DNA of 64,000 nt from Adenophora triphylla var. japonica (GCA_022495995.1 JAFEMH010000075.1:727001-791000); one strand, 5' to 3'. Positions 1 to 12,441 are shown, counted from the first letter of the stretch. Numbers and translations: made by a program. The notes: generated from the sequence alone by a model not told the origin.

Positions 1-520
1 TGGTAATATCTAATTTATTGATTCTCTCCACGAAATCCTGTCTCTTGACCCTTCCCTCTTGCCTTTATTGAGATCCCCTAAAGTCATACTTACTCTAAAT
101 TAATTGTTGATTAACCCTAGCTTTCTTAGCCATTCATTAGTCGGTGGGTGTGTTTCTTCTTCTTTGTCATCAACTTTCTTTTTCGGGTGTACTCTCCCTT
201 CATTTTAAATTGAGAATTTTTTTTTATTAAACACTATCTCATAAATATGTAATTTAAAAAAAAACTTAAATTATATTTTTACAAAGAAATACTTTTTTTT
301 AATGGGCAAAAATTTATTATATATAACTGATAAATGATAAATACATTTATCAATTAAATAACTGACTTGTCATTTGTTTAATCAAATACCAAGCACAAAA
401 TATTATTTACAAAATTGATAAATGCATTATTCATTTATAAACTACTGATAAATGATATTTAAAAGTCAAAAACTTGTAAAAAACGCGTTTTTTCTAAGCT
501 TATGAAAAAACGTGTTTTCC
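1..520. other. AT-rich non-coding stretch
   Basis: No supportable gene. The stretch is very AT-rich, with several scattered copies of TGATAAATG-like words between 325 and 460. A perfect 16-bp palindrome (AAAAAACGCGTTTTTT) lies at 478-493, followed by a similar AAAAAACGTGTTTT word. It may be old intergenic DNA or a decayed element. I see no terminal repeats that would define an element. Confidence 0.5.
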
Positions 521-1073
521 CCCTTCGACGGACTCAACGGACGCCCACCCTTTCTCTCTCTATCCGTTAACTCCTTCTCTCTCTCCTCTCTCTCTCTATA
601 CGCAGCAACCGCTCCCTCCATTGCCGGCCCGATCTCCTCCCTAACCTAACCTTCATCAACTGCGGCCTCCTTCACCAACATCAATCCTCCCTTCTCCGGC
701 CAAACCTTCACCCAATTCCATCCCAATCAATCGGCAACTCCCTCCTCATCACCACCGCACCATCTCCCTCGCCATTGCCGTCCTAACTTCAACTTCCCTC
801 ACCAAATCCCTCACCGGCGACCTCAATCAAATCAATTCCTTCTCCCTGTGTCGTTCTCTTCATCTACAACCACAACCGCCATCACCTTCTCTCTCAATCG
901 TAGCCCTTACACCTGGAGCAACTCTAACCCTAATCTTACTGCGTTGATTGCTCGGAACCTGCTGAGCGTTGTTCGGTGATAGGGACGATCGTTTGCAATC
1001 TACTTCCCGGCGACGAATTACGAATACGGCGAGGCAGAGCTAAGATTTTACAGCAATTGGAGCTTACTAATTT
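521..1073. other. CT-rich stretch, origin unknown
   Basis: The + strand is strongly pyrimidine-rich, with CTCTCTC runs at about 550-600, then a C-rich stretch poor in G. It resembles a plant 5' leader or an exon encoding a Pro/Ser-rich peptide. Stops interrupt every frame and no domain is recognisable. It leads directly into the minisatellite that follows. It could be the edge of a captured gene or of an unrecognised element. Confidence 0.35.
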
Positions 1074-1640
1074 TTGTCAGTGCCAGTCCATTTTAATTCA
1101 AATGCCAGTCCACGTGTTTTCAAATGCCAGTACATGTTTTTTGGAATGCCAGTCCATGTTTTTTTGAATGTCAGCAAAAATGATTATCAGTGGTTTTTGA
1201 GTGCCAGTGTATGTGTATTGGAGTGCCAGTCCATGTATTTTGGAGTGCCAGTTAGTGTATAATAGAGTGCCAGTAAGTGTGTAACTGAGTGTCAATGTAT
1301 TTTTTGAATGCCAGTTCTTGTAATTTTGAATGCCAGTCCATGTTTTTTTGAATGCCAGTTCATGTTTTTTTGAATATCAGCAAAAATAATTATCAGTGTT
1401 TTTGAGTGCCAGTATATGCATTTTTGAGTGCCAGTAAATGTGTTTTCAAATGTCAGTCCATGTATTTTTGAATGCCAGTGCTTGTATTTTTGAGAGCCAG
1501 CAAAAATATTAGTGTAACAAAGTGCCAGTGTTAGTGTAACAGAGTGCCAGTGTGAAGAGTGCCAGTTCATGTATTTAAAAGTGCCCGTGTAAAATGTGCC
1601 AGTTTCATGTTTATAAAATGCCAGTATGAAATCACTGATC
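1074..1640. repeat. Degenerate TGCCAGT minisatellite
   Basis: The word GTGCCAGT or ATGCCAGT recurs roughly every 20-30 bp, usually followed by a T-rich spacer containing ATGT or TTTT. Well over fifteen copies are visible. Unit length varies, so reading frames through it are accidental. A longer block containing AGCAAAAATGATTATCAGTG (about 1173) recurs with changes near 1379, which suggests higher-order duplication. Array ends are approximate. Confidence 0.75.
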
Positions 1641-1649
1641 ATTTGTAAT

Positions 1650-2904
1650 AAATTAACTTTGATTATTTAATGTTTAAATGAAATAAATAGGAGTTGTGTA
1701 GTAAAATTATAATATTGGAAAATTTAAATAAGAGCTTATAGAATAAGTGAGGTGCTAAAGTGTGAGGTTGGAACTTGAAGAAACATAATTGGATCAACTA
1801 ATGCTTAGAGGAGCTTAAATGGAAATTCTCTCATGTTTATCTTTCTTTGATGAGTGAAGCCTCTTCATAAAAACAAAAACCTTCATCTGAAGTTTCTCTC
1901 CTTGGTTCCATGAAGCAAAACCTAGGTTTTCACTCATAAATTTCCTATAAATCCATTTCTTGTCCGTTTGGCGATCCGTTTGCGTCTAAATGTTCGGGAA
2001 GCCGGGGGGATCATTTCTATCCGATTGAAGTTTTCACTTTTTCGTATTATTTTTGGTAAGTTATTATGTCCTTCCCTTCAATTTTTGCTCAATTAATGTT
2101 TAAGTTTGAAATGATGGAAGTATAATGGTTGCATGTTGCATTTACACATTTTACATGGTTTTGGAATGGTAGAAATTATTTTGGAATGAGTGAAAATGGT
2201 TGGGATGTGCTATACTGATGTTTGGGTATAGTATTGTTGCTTAAGGTGAAAAGGGTAGGAGTAAAATGAGATTTTCCAATGCTTTGCTGATGTTCCAAAG
2301 CCAGTTCTGATGTTTTGCTGATGGGCATGAGTCGTGCCCTATGTCACGAGTCATCCCCTTCCCCAGTCGTGGCAACGAGTCGTGCATTATTGTGCACTCA
2401 TGCTGCTTTTGAGTGGCACGACTCGTGCTGTTTCTGAGGTATTAGTTTTCAAGCCAAATAAAGCCTAACTATCTAATACATCTTTTAACACAATTTGACT
2501 CTAATCCTAGTACAACATATTAGCTATCCATAGATGTCTTAACTTGTCAAAAAGAGTATTAGGAAGATTATTAAATATTGTCTTGAAAATGGTTGAAAGG
2601 CATTATGGAAACTTCACTAAAAGTTGATCAAAACTTGGTAAATCAATCTTGAACCTTTTATGAAGGGTGCTCAATGTTGTGTGTGGGTATGTAAGACTAA
2701 TTTGTGTTATATTGTGCCTTTTCATGGTTGCACATTCGTGGTGTTGTGATTCAATAGTGTTGAAGTGTAAGTTGCACTACTGTGATGGTTTTAACATGAG
2801 TACTAATACCATGTTGTTGGATTGATATCCCAATTGTGGATTTATTTTCAACTAACTGTTTATGTGCTTGAATGTGTTTATCAGCTAATGTTCAGGGGTA
2901 TAAT
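1650..2904 (+). mobile_element. Left part of decayed Tekay-like 5' LTR (host element)
   Basis: This is the left piece of the LTR whose right piece lies at 12447-13209. The two pieces are separated by the nested - strand element and share the target duplication ATAAT at the insertion point. The stretch near 1975-2065 resembles, in the same relative place, the LTR of the nested element: a conserved ATTTTTGGTAAGTTATTATG-like segment before the LTR interior. The two are therefore related families. The outer left end is not visible and may be truncated by the minisatellite. Confidence 0.55.
2900..2904. repeat. Left target-site duplication ATAAT
   Basis: ATAAT immediately precedes the left LTR (TGTGAGG...). 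It is repeated at 12442-12446 directly after the right LTR, as expected for a single integrase-mediated insertion. Confidence 0.9.
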
Positions 2905-5329
2905 TGTGAGGGCTCTCCCCAACTCCAGGACCTATAACCCGTGTTCCAAGATGGAGGGTCCTCAAAATACACCTTTTAAAAAAACTTTTCCTTTAAAAAC
3001 TTGAAAAGTATATTAACCAATTTTCAAAACAATTTCAAAATAACCCCTCTACATGGAGGTAATATATAAACCTGGTTTCAAACCACAACCTGTTTAACAC
3101 AAATAGTACAATTATACCGGCTTACACAAGCCAACTTTAAAACAAACCAACTTCCAGATTTAATTACAAAACGACATACTGGAAACCTGTTTATAACAGT
3201 TTTATATAAAACATTTCCCAAAAGAATAACCTCCACAACAACCCCAACTCCCAGACCACAACATACCCTGACAACCCAAAAGATGTCCAAACTCCTCCCC
3301 GGCCTCACCGGTTCGGTCCTCCTGTCTCAGCTGGATCTAAAACAATAAAGGGAGAAGGGGTGAGAATAAATCTCAATAAGTCATTATACATGCAATAATA
3401 TGCCAGATAACATGCAACACATAAATAGGTTGCTCACAATTGGGAAAATAGTAAACACTTTACGTTACCTTTACCACCTGAATAATCAGTCATATAGAAC
3501 ATATAAGTCTCCCAGCTATCTGTAAGGTAGATGGCACAATACAAAAGTGGCCAATTATAATATAACAACTCTCATTTATCTGTAAGCCGTTTGGCACGAT
3601 ACAGTCCCACATCAAGTGGCCAATCCCACATCTGTAACTACAGATGTGCCATGTCACAATATCATGTAATGCAATTCAATCACTTATAGAACAAATCTAT
3701 ACTTGATTGTATTCCACTATATCCACAACAATAGTTCATATAACCATATTCAAGTACATAAACAGTTACTTGACATTACATCCACACATAGGGGTATCAA
3801 TATATAACATGTTAATATTAATGATGTCAAACCATTTCCACAGTGTAAATTAACTTGTAAACACTTTTGAATAATGCCAAACCAATAACATGTATAATAC
3901 TCATGCTCAACAAATAAAGTAGTGCAACACGTATTTAAACACTATGTGCACAACCAACCATGAATATGCTATAACATATGGGCACAATATACATCAAGTA
4001 AGCCCTACATATTCACGTCGTACTATTTCACACCTTCTATAAAGGTTCCATAACAATTTACCAAGTTTTATTAACTTTGGTTCAATTTTCACAATTGCCT
4101 TTCAACCATTTTTTGGATAATATTTAAAGCCCTTCTCAATATCATTTTGGACCATTTAAGGTTCCATTCTATAGTACTAAAGTTGTACTAAAAGTATAGT
4201 CACAAAGGGACTCAATCCAAGCTAAGTTACTAAATGCTACTAGCTTGCAAAGTCAGTACCAAGACCATGTCCTGGTCATGACTCGTGCTAAATGGCATGA
4301 GTTGTGCCCAAACCCCGCACGACTGCCTCAGTTTTCACGACTACCCTTCACGATTTCAACCCATGTTGACATGTAGTGTCACACAACTCCATAAACCTTG
4401 GTCACGACTCGTGCTAAATGGCACAAGTCGTGCCCCACCAGAATCACTGTTTCTTGGCTGAACCACATCAGTACAACAAAATAACTATCATTTCTCAGTA
4501 CCAGCCATGACAAAGAGACATAAACCAACTCTAATAGCAATATATGAGTTGCAAAACAATCAAACCTACTCCCTCCATGCCATATAACATATATACATCA
4601 CAACCATATCAATCCAAGCCCAATACTTAGGCCATGGATTCACAGTTGAACCAAACCCATTTTCTTTCCATTTCAACATCAAAATAAAATGATCCAACTT
4701 TACCAAAGATCATTTATATCACATATTAACATCATTTACTTGGAATGAACAATTATTTGAACAAAACCATAATAACTTACCAAAATTTACCGAAATGAAA
4801 ATAGGATTTGATCGGCTCTAAATGATCTACTCGCTTCACTGATCAGTAATATACTATCAGAATCAAGAACGGAGCGGCGATTGAATTTATATAAATTTCC
4901 GAAGTTAACCTAGGGTTATAGGAATGAAACGTAGGAGAGAAGATACTGATTTTGTTAAATGAACTTTCTGGGATAAATTTGAAGATTTATATAATGATAT
5001 TTACAATTAAACTCCTCCAAATATAAGGTAACCACAAACCACCCCCTTATAGTTACATTTACACTTTAGCTCCTTCATACTTTTTATAGCATTCCATTTG
5101 AAATTCAAATGCCATAACTTTAACACATTAATTCCCATTTGGTCCAATTGGACATTATACAATTAAATTTACTATATTCCCAGCCTAAATCACATAAGTT
5201 GGCAAAATATATAAAAATAACCACATAACAGTGCAATGATCATTTAATGTCTACCATGAGATGCAATGCACCCCACCCCCACGTGCTCCACGTGTGCCCA
5301 AATTGGTGCTTAAGATTAGGGTCGTGAAA
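2905..5329 (-). repeat. 3' LTR of the Tekay-like element
   Basis: Begins TGTGAGGGCTC on the + strand and ends GGTCGTGAAA, where the partner LTR has GGTCGTGACA, so one terminal base has changed. It matches 9906-12441 closely along its length but lacks a block of about 95 bp present at 10693-10790. A putative TATA box on the - strand (TATAAAAA) is at 5081-5088. Confidence 0.92.
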
Positions 5330-5344
5330 CTCACTCCCCTTTAA
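5330..5344 (-). other. Polypurine tract
   Basis: On the - strand the bases just upstream of the 3' LTR read TTAAAGGGGAGTGAG, a purine-rich primer for plus-strand DNA synthesis. Its position next to the LTR edge supports the orientation. Confidence 0.8.
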
Positions 5345-5379
5345 ATAAAATTCGTCCCAAATTTGGACTTTACTTACCT

Positions 5380-6173
5380 GAATGATCAAACAAATCAGGA
5401 TACTTTTGCCTCATCTCAGACTCCAATTCCTAAGTAGCTTCCTCAATGGTGTGATTCTTCTACAGAACTTTCACCACAGGAATACTCTTGGTATGCAATT
5501 TTCGGACCTGCCACTCTAGATTCCGCAATGGTACCTCCACATAGGTCATATCCGCCTGGACATCCTCTGGAGGAGAACTCAAAACATGAGAGGAATCATG
5601 ACAATACTTCCTCAACATGGAAACATGAAACACATCATGGAGAGAAGAAAGAGATGGAGGTAGAGCCAAACGATAAGCTAACTCTCCCACATTATCTAAC
5701 ACATCAAATGGACCAACAAATCTAGGAGCCAACTTCCCTTTGTTGCCAAACCTTTTAATCCCAGTTCTTGGTGAAATCTTCAAGAATACGAAATCACCAA
5801 CCTGAAATGATAACTCTCTTCTTCTGGTATCGGCATAACTCTTCTGTCGACTCTGGGCTGTCCACAATCTGTCACGAATCACTTTGATCTTCTCAGTTGA
5901 GTCTCTAACCAAATATGGACCCCAAAGTCTAGCCTCACCAACCTCATCCCAACACATTGGGGACCTATATTTCCTCCCATACAATGCCTCGTATGGTGCC
6001 ATCTCGATACTGGATTGGTAGTTGTTGTTATAAGCAAACTCCACTAAAGGCAAATGGTCTTCCCAAGATAAGTGGAAGTCCATCACACAAGCCCGTAACA
6101 TGTCCTCCAGAATCTGAATGGTCCTCTCAGTCTGCCCATCAGTCTGAGGATGAAATGATGTACTAATACTCAA
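5380..6173 (-). pseudogene. Integrase C-terminal part and chromodomain remnant
   Basis: Continues the integrase after an in-frame TGA at 6176. The segment SFHPQTDGQTER carries the catalytic Glu of the D,D-35-E triad. It is followed by the C-terminal domain, with a GPF/VL module before SSLHDVFHVSMLRKY. The reading frame stops at 5460 with TAG in a chromodomain-like tail that ends KYPDLF near 5385. Within that tail two stops fall where chromoviral relatives usually have Trp. The tail normally targets integration to heterochromatin through histone marks. Confidence 0.85.
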
Positions 6174-6176
6174 CTT

Positions 6177-7523
6177 TCACCCTAAGGCTTCATGCCAAGC
6201 CCTCCAAAACCGCGAGGTGAATCTAGGATCCCTATCAGAAACAATGTTGACAGGTACTCCATGCAATCTCACAATCTCATAAATGTACAAATGGGCCAAT
6301 CTCTCCAATGAAAACTTGGTTGAAACAGGTAGAAAGTGAGCTGATTTGGTCAGTTTATCCACAATCACCCATATAGCATCCATCTTCCTCGAAGTAGGAG
6401 GCAATCCAGTCACAAAATCCATAGAAATACCTTCCCACTTCCACTCCAGAATATCCAATGGTTGCAGTAGTCCCGCTGGCCTCTGATGTTCCGCTTTGAT
6501 CTGTTGGCAAGTCAAACACTTTGAGACAAACTCAGCAATTTCCTTCTTCATACCATTCCACCAATACCCTCTCTTCAAATCCTGATACATTTTGGTGCTT
6601 CTGGGATGAATAGCAAACCTGGACTTGTGGCCTTCCTCTAACACCTGTCTTTTGATCTCTGGGGAAGAAGGTACACAGATTCTGCCCCTGAATGTCAAAA
6701 TCCCATCTTTGTTCAATGAAAACTCTCCAGTCTTTCCATCTTGTATCTTTCCCAGAATTGTCTTCAATTCATTATCATTCTGCTGAGCTTCCAAAAGATC
6801 CCCATATAAAGTAGGAACAACTCTGACATTTGCAAACAACATATTACCTCTCAATTCCCAAGATACCAGGGATAATAGATGAGTCTTGCGGCTAATGGCA
6901 TCAGCTACCACATTAGCCTTCCTGGGATGATATGAAATAACATAGTCATAGTCCTTCAGAAGTTCCAACCAATGACTCTGTCTGTTGTTCAGTTCCTTTT
7001 GGGTAAACAAGTATCTCAAGCTCTTATGATCTGTAAATATCTCAAACTTGGCGCCATACAAATAATGTTTCCACTTATGCAAAGCAAAGACAATAGCAGC
7101 TAACTCCATATCGTGGGTAGGATAATTCTGCTCCGCTAGTGATAACTTCCTCGAAGCATACGCAATTACCATCCCATTTTGCATAAGGACACAACCCAAT
7201 CCCTCTTTAGAGGCATCACTGAAAATAACAAAATTCTCGCACCCTTCTGGAAGTGTAAGAATAGGAGCTGAAGTCAATCTCTTTTTCAACTCTGTAAAGC
7301 CAGCTTCACACTTGGCATTCCAAACAAATGGTATATCCTTTCGAGTCAGTCTAGTCAATGGAGTTGCAATTCTCGAGAATCCCTCTGTAAACCTTCGACA
7401 ATACCCCGCTAAGCCAAGGAAACTACGAACCTCTGTCATAATAGAAGGTTGTTTCCAGTTGATTACGACCTCAATCTTTGCAGGATCCATAGCAATACCA
7501 GTACTGGATACCACATGACCCAA
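6177..7523 (-). pseudogene. RT C-terminus, RNase H and integrase N-terminal/core
   Basis: 448 codons starting just after a nonsense codon in RT ([15 protein letters not shown], Trp expected). In order: RT thumb ([12 protein letters not shown]); RNase H ([15 protein letters not shown], then [10 protein letters not shown]); integrase zinc finger (H...H...CLTCQQ); and the core, with the first catalytic Asp in SMDFVTGLP and the second in [11 protein letters not shown]. It ends at a stop just before the segment with the catalytic Glu. The pieces are one pol polyprotein in life, here broken by point mutations. Confidence 0.9.
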
Positions 7524-7541
7524 GAAAGAAATCTGTTCAAG

Positions 7542-7970
7542 TCAAAATTCACATTTACTGAACTTTGCAAATAACTGTTTCTCACGAAGCACTGATAACA
7601 CAATTCTCAAGTTCCTCTCGTGATCTTCCCTGAATTTTGAGTATACCAGGATATCATCAATAAAAACCACAACAAAACTGTCAAGATACGGCTTGAAGAT
7701 CCTGTTCATCATGTCCATAAATAATGCTGGTGCATTGGTCAACCCAAAAGGCATAACAAGAAATTCATAATGTCCGTACCTTGTTATGAAAGCTGTTTTA
7801 GAAACATCATCTGGTTTAATTTTCAACTGATGGAATCCGCTACGCAAGTCAAGCTTGGAATATATAACGAAACCTTGAAGTTGATCAAATAAATCATCAA
7901 TATGAGTAAGAGGATATTTTTTTTTGACAGTCGCTTGATTAAACAATCGGTAATCAATACATAACCTCAA
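7542..7970 (-). pseudogene. Reverse transcriptase palm region
   Basis: Contains the RT motifs [33 protein letters not shown] and the catalytic [11 protein letters not shown] (the F/Y-x-DD box). The open stretch begins just after a frameshift near 8020 that separates it from the protease-RT linker. It ends at a TGA that replaces a conserved Trp. RT would copy the element RNA into DNA inside the Gag particle. Confidence 0.92.
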
Positions 7971-8065
7971 AGTACCATCCTTCTTCTTAACAAATAAAAC
8001 TGGTGCTCCCCAGGGTGATTTGGGCGAATGAAATCCCTGTCTAACAATTCCTGCAACTGAATTTT

Positions 8066-8761
8066 CTACTCTTTTAACTCGGCTGGAGCCATTCTGTAAG
8101 GTGCTTTAGAAATAGGTGAAGTACGTGGAAATAAGTCAATACAGAACTCCACCTCTCTATCCGGAGGAATAGAATACTCAGTTGAGATTACATCACTAAA
8201 TTCATTCACAACTGGAACACAGGATAACTCAGGAGACTTCTTACTAGAGTCTAAAACATATGCCAAGTATCCCTCACACCCTTTTGATAACATTTTTCTA
8301 GCCTTTAATGCAGATATAACATGAATGCCAAATAAAGACTTATCAGCATCAAATATAAACACAGGCACATCAGGCATAGAAAAGGTGACTCGCTTTCTGC
8401 GACAGTCCACCAAGGCATGACAATAACTCAACCAGTCCATGCCCAAAATAACATCAAAATCTTGGATTGGTAACTCTACCAAATCCACTGGCAATACATA
8501 CCCACATATAATCACCTCACAATCATGATAGATCAAGGAAGATTTGAGGTACTCTCCCACAGGAGTAGAAACTTCTAGCACATAAGGCAATAACTTAGGC
8601 AACTTATGCAATGTAAATGCAAAATGAGATGCCACATATGAATGGGACGATCCAGGGTCGATAAGAATACGAGCCCTGACACCTGAGATAGGGACAATAC
8701 CTCTAATGACCGCGGTGGGATCTACCGCGCCACGACCCAAGGCAAACACTTTACCTTGCAC
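8066..8761 (-). pseudogene. Aspartic protease and protease-RT linker
   Basis: The retropepsin core is visible: ARILIDPGSSHSYV, with DPGS in place of the usual DSG/DTG, and later VILGMDWLSYCHA. The linker ends in [12 protein letters not shown] before a TAG, probably a changed CAG. The enzyme matures the Gag-Pol polyprotein. The active-site triad is D-P-G instead of D-S-G or D-T-G, so activity is doubtful. Confidence 0.85.
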
Positions 8762-8769
8762 CCTCTCTT

Positions 8770-9805
8770 TAGGCTTTCCCTCAACATCCCTCTTGGCACC
8801 AACTCTTGGCTGGTCACCCTGCTGTTTGTTACCTGGAGCTTGACCCCATCAAGGTTTAGGACAATCTCTCCTGAAATGCCCAACTTCTCCACAATTCATG
8901 CACTTTCCTTGCTTTCTCCAACAACTGTCTTCAGAATGCCCTACCTTCTTATAGAAGTTGCAAACAGTCCCAAACTGGCCAGATATAGAACGAGTAGAAA
9001 CTGTAATATTTCCCCCTTTAGCCACTCAAGAAGTTGAAGGCTTTGGCGGTACTTTGCTCTGCCCTGTACTCAGACCTGAAAGCTTAGGTTTAATTCCACT
9101 ACCTTTAGTTTTGCCCCGATGTTCCTCAATGTCATTTTCAATTCTGTAGGCCATGGTTACTGCTGCCTGGTAGTTAGGAAAATCTTGAGTCAACAACTGC
9201 TTGCGGAACTCCACTCTAAGTCCCTTCACAAATCTATAAACTCTCCTGCCTTCATCTGGTATCAAATGTAGACAATACCTCGCCAGCTCTGTAAATTTTG
9301 CAGAATATTGGGCCACTGTCATTGACCCCTGCTCAAGCTTCAGAAATTCAAATTCCTTCTTATCTTTAGTAATCACGGGGATGAAATGCTCCTTGAATAT
9401 CCCAGTAAAGTTGTCCCAAGTTTGGGGCATGTGGTCCCGCTCCCAACTTTCCTTAAGAATTTGCCACCAATGTTCAGCAGGACCCTCTAATTTGAACACT
9501 GCACATCTAACCTTTTCTTCATCTGTACTTTCCATTGCCAAAAAGATTTTATCCATAGCTTCCAACCATCTCTCAGCTATCGTTGGATCTGGATCCCCGT
9601 TGAAGCTTGGTGGAGCCAATTTGATAAACTTTTCAAACCCTTGCATTGGCCTTGCCTCAGGTTGCTACTGTGCTTGACCCTGAGCTGCCATATTCTGAAG
9701 GAAGACCCAAAACATAGCCATCATCTCAGCGTTTTGGTTTTCCCCAGCACCCAAATCACCAATGTTTCCCTGTACCCTCTGCTGGTCATCACCAGTCCCA
9801 GCCAT
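8770..9805 (-). pseudogene. gag of the Tekay-like element
   Basis: The likely start is the ATG at 9803-9805, matching the gag start of the related host element at 13311. Stops at 9665-9667, 9026-9028 and 8849-8851 break the frame. The retrotransposon gag core spans about 9646-9150 (ERWLEAMDKIF, GPAEHWWQILKESW, YSAKFTELARYC). Two zinc-knuckle sequences follow at about 8870-8965. The second is a proper CX2CX4HX4C (CMNCGEVGHFRRDC). In the first the second Cys is replaced by Tyr. Gag forms the particle and binds RNA. Confidence 0.88.
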
Positions 9806-9891
9806 TTCACCAATCCCTGCATTAAACACTCGGCGTCAGAGATCGCACACTCCCCCTTAGACTAGACATCTACTCTTGACTTCTAGCCATG

Positions 9892-9903
9892 GCTCTGATA
9901 CCA
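9892..9903 (-). other. Primer binding site, tRNA-iMet
   Basis: On the - strand TGGTATCAGAGC lies two bases inside the 5' LTR. This is the classic plant retrotransposon complement to the 3' end of initiator tRNA-Met. It primes minus-strand synthesis and fixes the direction of the element. Confidence 0.92.
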
Positions 9904-9905
9904 AC

Positions 9906-12441
9906 TGTGAGGTCTCTCCCCAACTCCAGGACCTATAACCCGTGTCCCAAGATGGAGGGTCCTCAAAATACACCTTTTAAAAAAACTTTTTCTTTAATAA
10001 CTTGAAAAGTATATTAACCCATTTTCAAAACAATTTCAAAATAACCCCTCTATATGGAGGTAATATATAAACCTGGTTTCAAACCACAACCTGTTTAACA
10101 CAAACCGTACAATTATACCGGCTTACACAAGCCAACTTTAAAACAAACCAACTTCCAGATTTAATTACAAAACGACATACTGGAAACCTGTTTATAACAG
10201 TTTTATATACAACATTTCCCAAAAGAATAACCTCCACAACTACCCTAACTCCCAGACCACAACATACCCTGACAACCCAAAAGATGTCCAAACTCCTCCC
10301 CGGCCTCACCGGTTCGGTCCTCCTGTCTCAGCTGGATCTAAAACAATAAAGGTAAAAGGGGTGAGAATAAATTTCAATAAGTCATTATGCATGCAACAAT
10401 ATGCCAGATAACATGCAACACATAAATAGGTTGCTCACAATTGGGAAAACAGTAAACACTTTACGTTACCTTTCTCACCTGAATAATCAGTCATATAGAA
10501 CATATAAGTCTCCCAACTATCTGTAAGGCAGATGGCACAATACAGAAGTGGCCAATTATAATATAACAACTCTCATTTATCTGTAAGGCTTTTGGCAGGA
10601 TACAGTCCGACATCAAGTGACCAATCCCACATCAAGTGGCCAATCCCACTTCTGTAACTACAGATGTGCCATGTCACAATATCATGTAACATTCCCTGCT
10701 ATCTGAAAGGCTTTTGGCATGATACAGCAATGGCTAATCCCAAGTCTCTGGCCAACAGACAGGCCAAGTCATAGGTATAATGTAATTCAATCACTTATAG
10801 AACAAATCTATACTTGATTCTATTCCACTATATCCACAACAACAGTTCATATATCCATACTCAAGTTCATAAACAGTTACTTGACATTACATCCACATAT
10901 AGGGGTATCAATATATAACATGTTAATATTAATCATGTCAAACCATTTCCACAGTGTAACTTACCTTGTAAACACTGTTGAATAATGCCAAACCAATAAC
11001 ATGGTATAAAACTCATGCTCAACAAATAAAGTAGTGCAACACGTATTTAAACACTATGTGCATAACCAACCATGAATATTCTATAACATATGGGCACAAT
11101 ATACATTAAGTAAGCCCTACATATTCACGTCGTACTATTTCACACCTTCTGTAAAGGTTCCATAGCAATTTACCAAGTTTTATTAACTTTGGTTCAATTT
11201 CCACAATTGCCTTTCAACCATTTTTAGGACAATATTTAAAGCCCTTCTCAATATCATTTTGGACCATTTAAGGTTCCATTCTATAGTACTAAAGTTGTAC
11301 TAAAAGTATAGTCACAAAGGGACTCAATCCAAGATAAGTTACTAAATGCTACTAGCTTGCAAAGTAAGTACCAAGACCATGTCCTGGTCACAACTCGTGC
11401 TAATTAGCACGATTCGTGCCCAAACCCCGCACGACTGCCTCAGTTTTCATGAATACCCTTCACGATTTCAACCCATGTTGTAATGTAGTGTCGCACGACT
11501 CCATAAAGCTTGGTCACAACTCGTGCTAAATGGCACGAGTCGTGCCCCACCAGAATCACTGTTTCTTGGCTGAACCACATCAGTACAACAAAACAACTAT
11601 CATTTCTCAGTACCAGGCATGACAAACAGACATAAACCAACTCTAATAGCAATATATGAGTTGCACAACAATCAAACCTACTCCCTCCATGCCATATAAC
11701 ATATATACATCACAACCATATCAATCCAAGCCCAATACTTAGGCCATGGATTCACAGTTGAACCAAACCCATTTTCTTTCCATTTCAACATCAAAATAAA
11801 ATGATCCAACTTTACCAAAGATCATTTATATAACATATTAACATCATTTACTTGGCATGAACAATTATTTGAACAAAACCATAATAACTTACCAAAATTT
11901 ACCGAAATGAAAATAGGATTTGATCGGCTCTAAATGATCTACTCGCTTCACTGATCAGTATTATACTATCAGAATCAAGAACAGAGCGACGGTTGAATTT
12001 ACATAAATTTCCGAAGCTAACCTAGGGTTATAGGAATGAAACGTAGGAGAGAAGATACTGATTTTGTTAAATGAACTTTCTGGGATAAATTTAAAGATTT
12101 ATATAAGGATATTTATAATTAAACTCCTCCAAATATAAGGTAACCACAAACCACCCACTTATAGTTACATTTACACTTAAGCTCCTCCATACTTTTTATA
12201 GCATTCCATTTGAAATTCAAATGCCATAACTTTAACACATTAATTCCCATTTGGTCCAATTGGAAATTATACAATTATATTTACTTTATTCCCAACCTAA
12301 ATCATATAAGTTGGCAAAATATATAAAAATAACCACATTACAGTGCAATGATCATTTAATGTCTACCATGAGATGCAATGCACCCCACCCCCACGTGCTC
12401 CACGTGTGCCCAAATTGGTGCCTAAGATTAGGGTCGTGACA
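9906..12441 (-). repeat. 5' LTR of the Tekay-like element
   Basis: Ends TGTGAGGTCTC (left) and GTCGTGACA (right). The U3 promoter reads leftward. A putative - strand TATA box (TATAAAAA) is at 12193-12200. Compared with the partner LTR it has an extra block at about 10693-10790 made of units like CTGAAAGGCTTTTGGCATGA, related to neighbouring sequence at 10520-10620, so a local tandem repeat varies in copy number. GTGCTAANTGGCACGA-like words recur near 11395 and 11521. Confidence 0.92.

Larger units (their letters stand above)
2905..12441 (-). mobile_element. Complete Tekay/Del-like Ty3/gypsy retrotransposon
   Basis: A 9.5-kb element on the - strand, bounded by two long direct repeats (2905-5329 and 9906-12441) and by the duplication ATAAT. 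In transcript order it has the 5' LTR (right), tRNA-iMet PBS (9892-9903), gag, protease, RT, RNase H, integrase, chromodomain remnant, PPT (5330-5344) and 3' LTR (left). The order RT-RNase H-INT and the chromodomain-like tail place it among the chromoviruses. The long LTRs and tail resemble Tekay/Del. Several stop codons and a frameshift make it non-coding now. It sits inside the LTR of an older relative. Confidence 0.93.

Noticed and set aside
3078..3308. 76-codon - strand frame, present again at 10079-10309
   Set aside because: It lies in both LTR copies and in no coding context. Repetition is explained by the LTR pair.
9892..9903. tRNA gene near the TGGTATCAGAGC words
   Set aside because: Only the primer complement (12-18 bases) is present. 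There is no cloverleaf, so these are primer binding sites.
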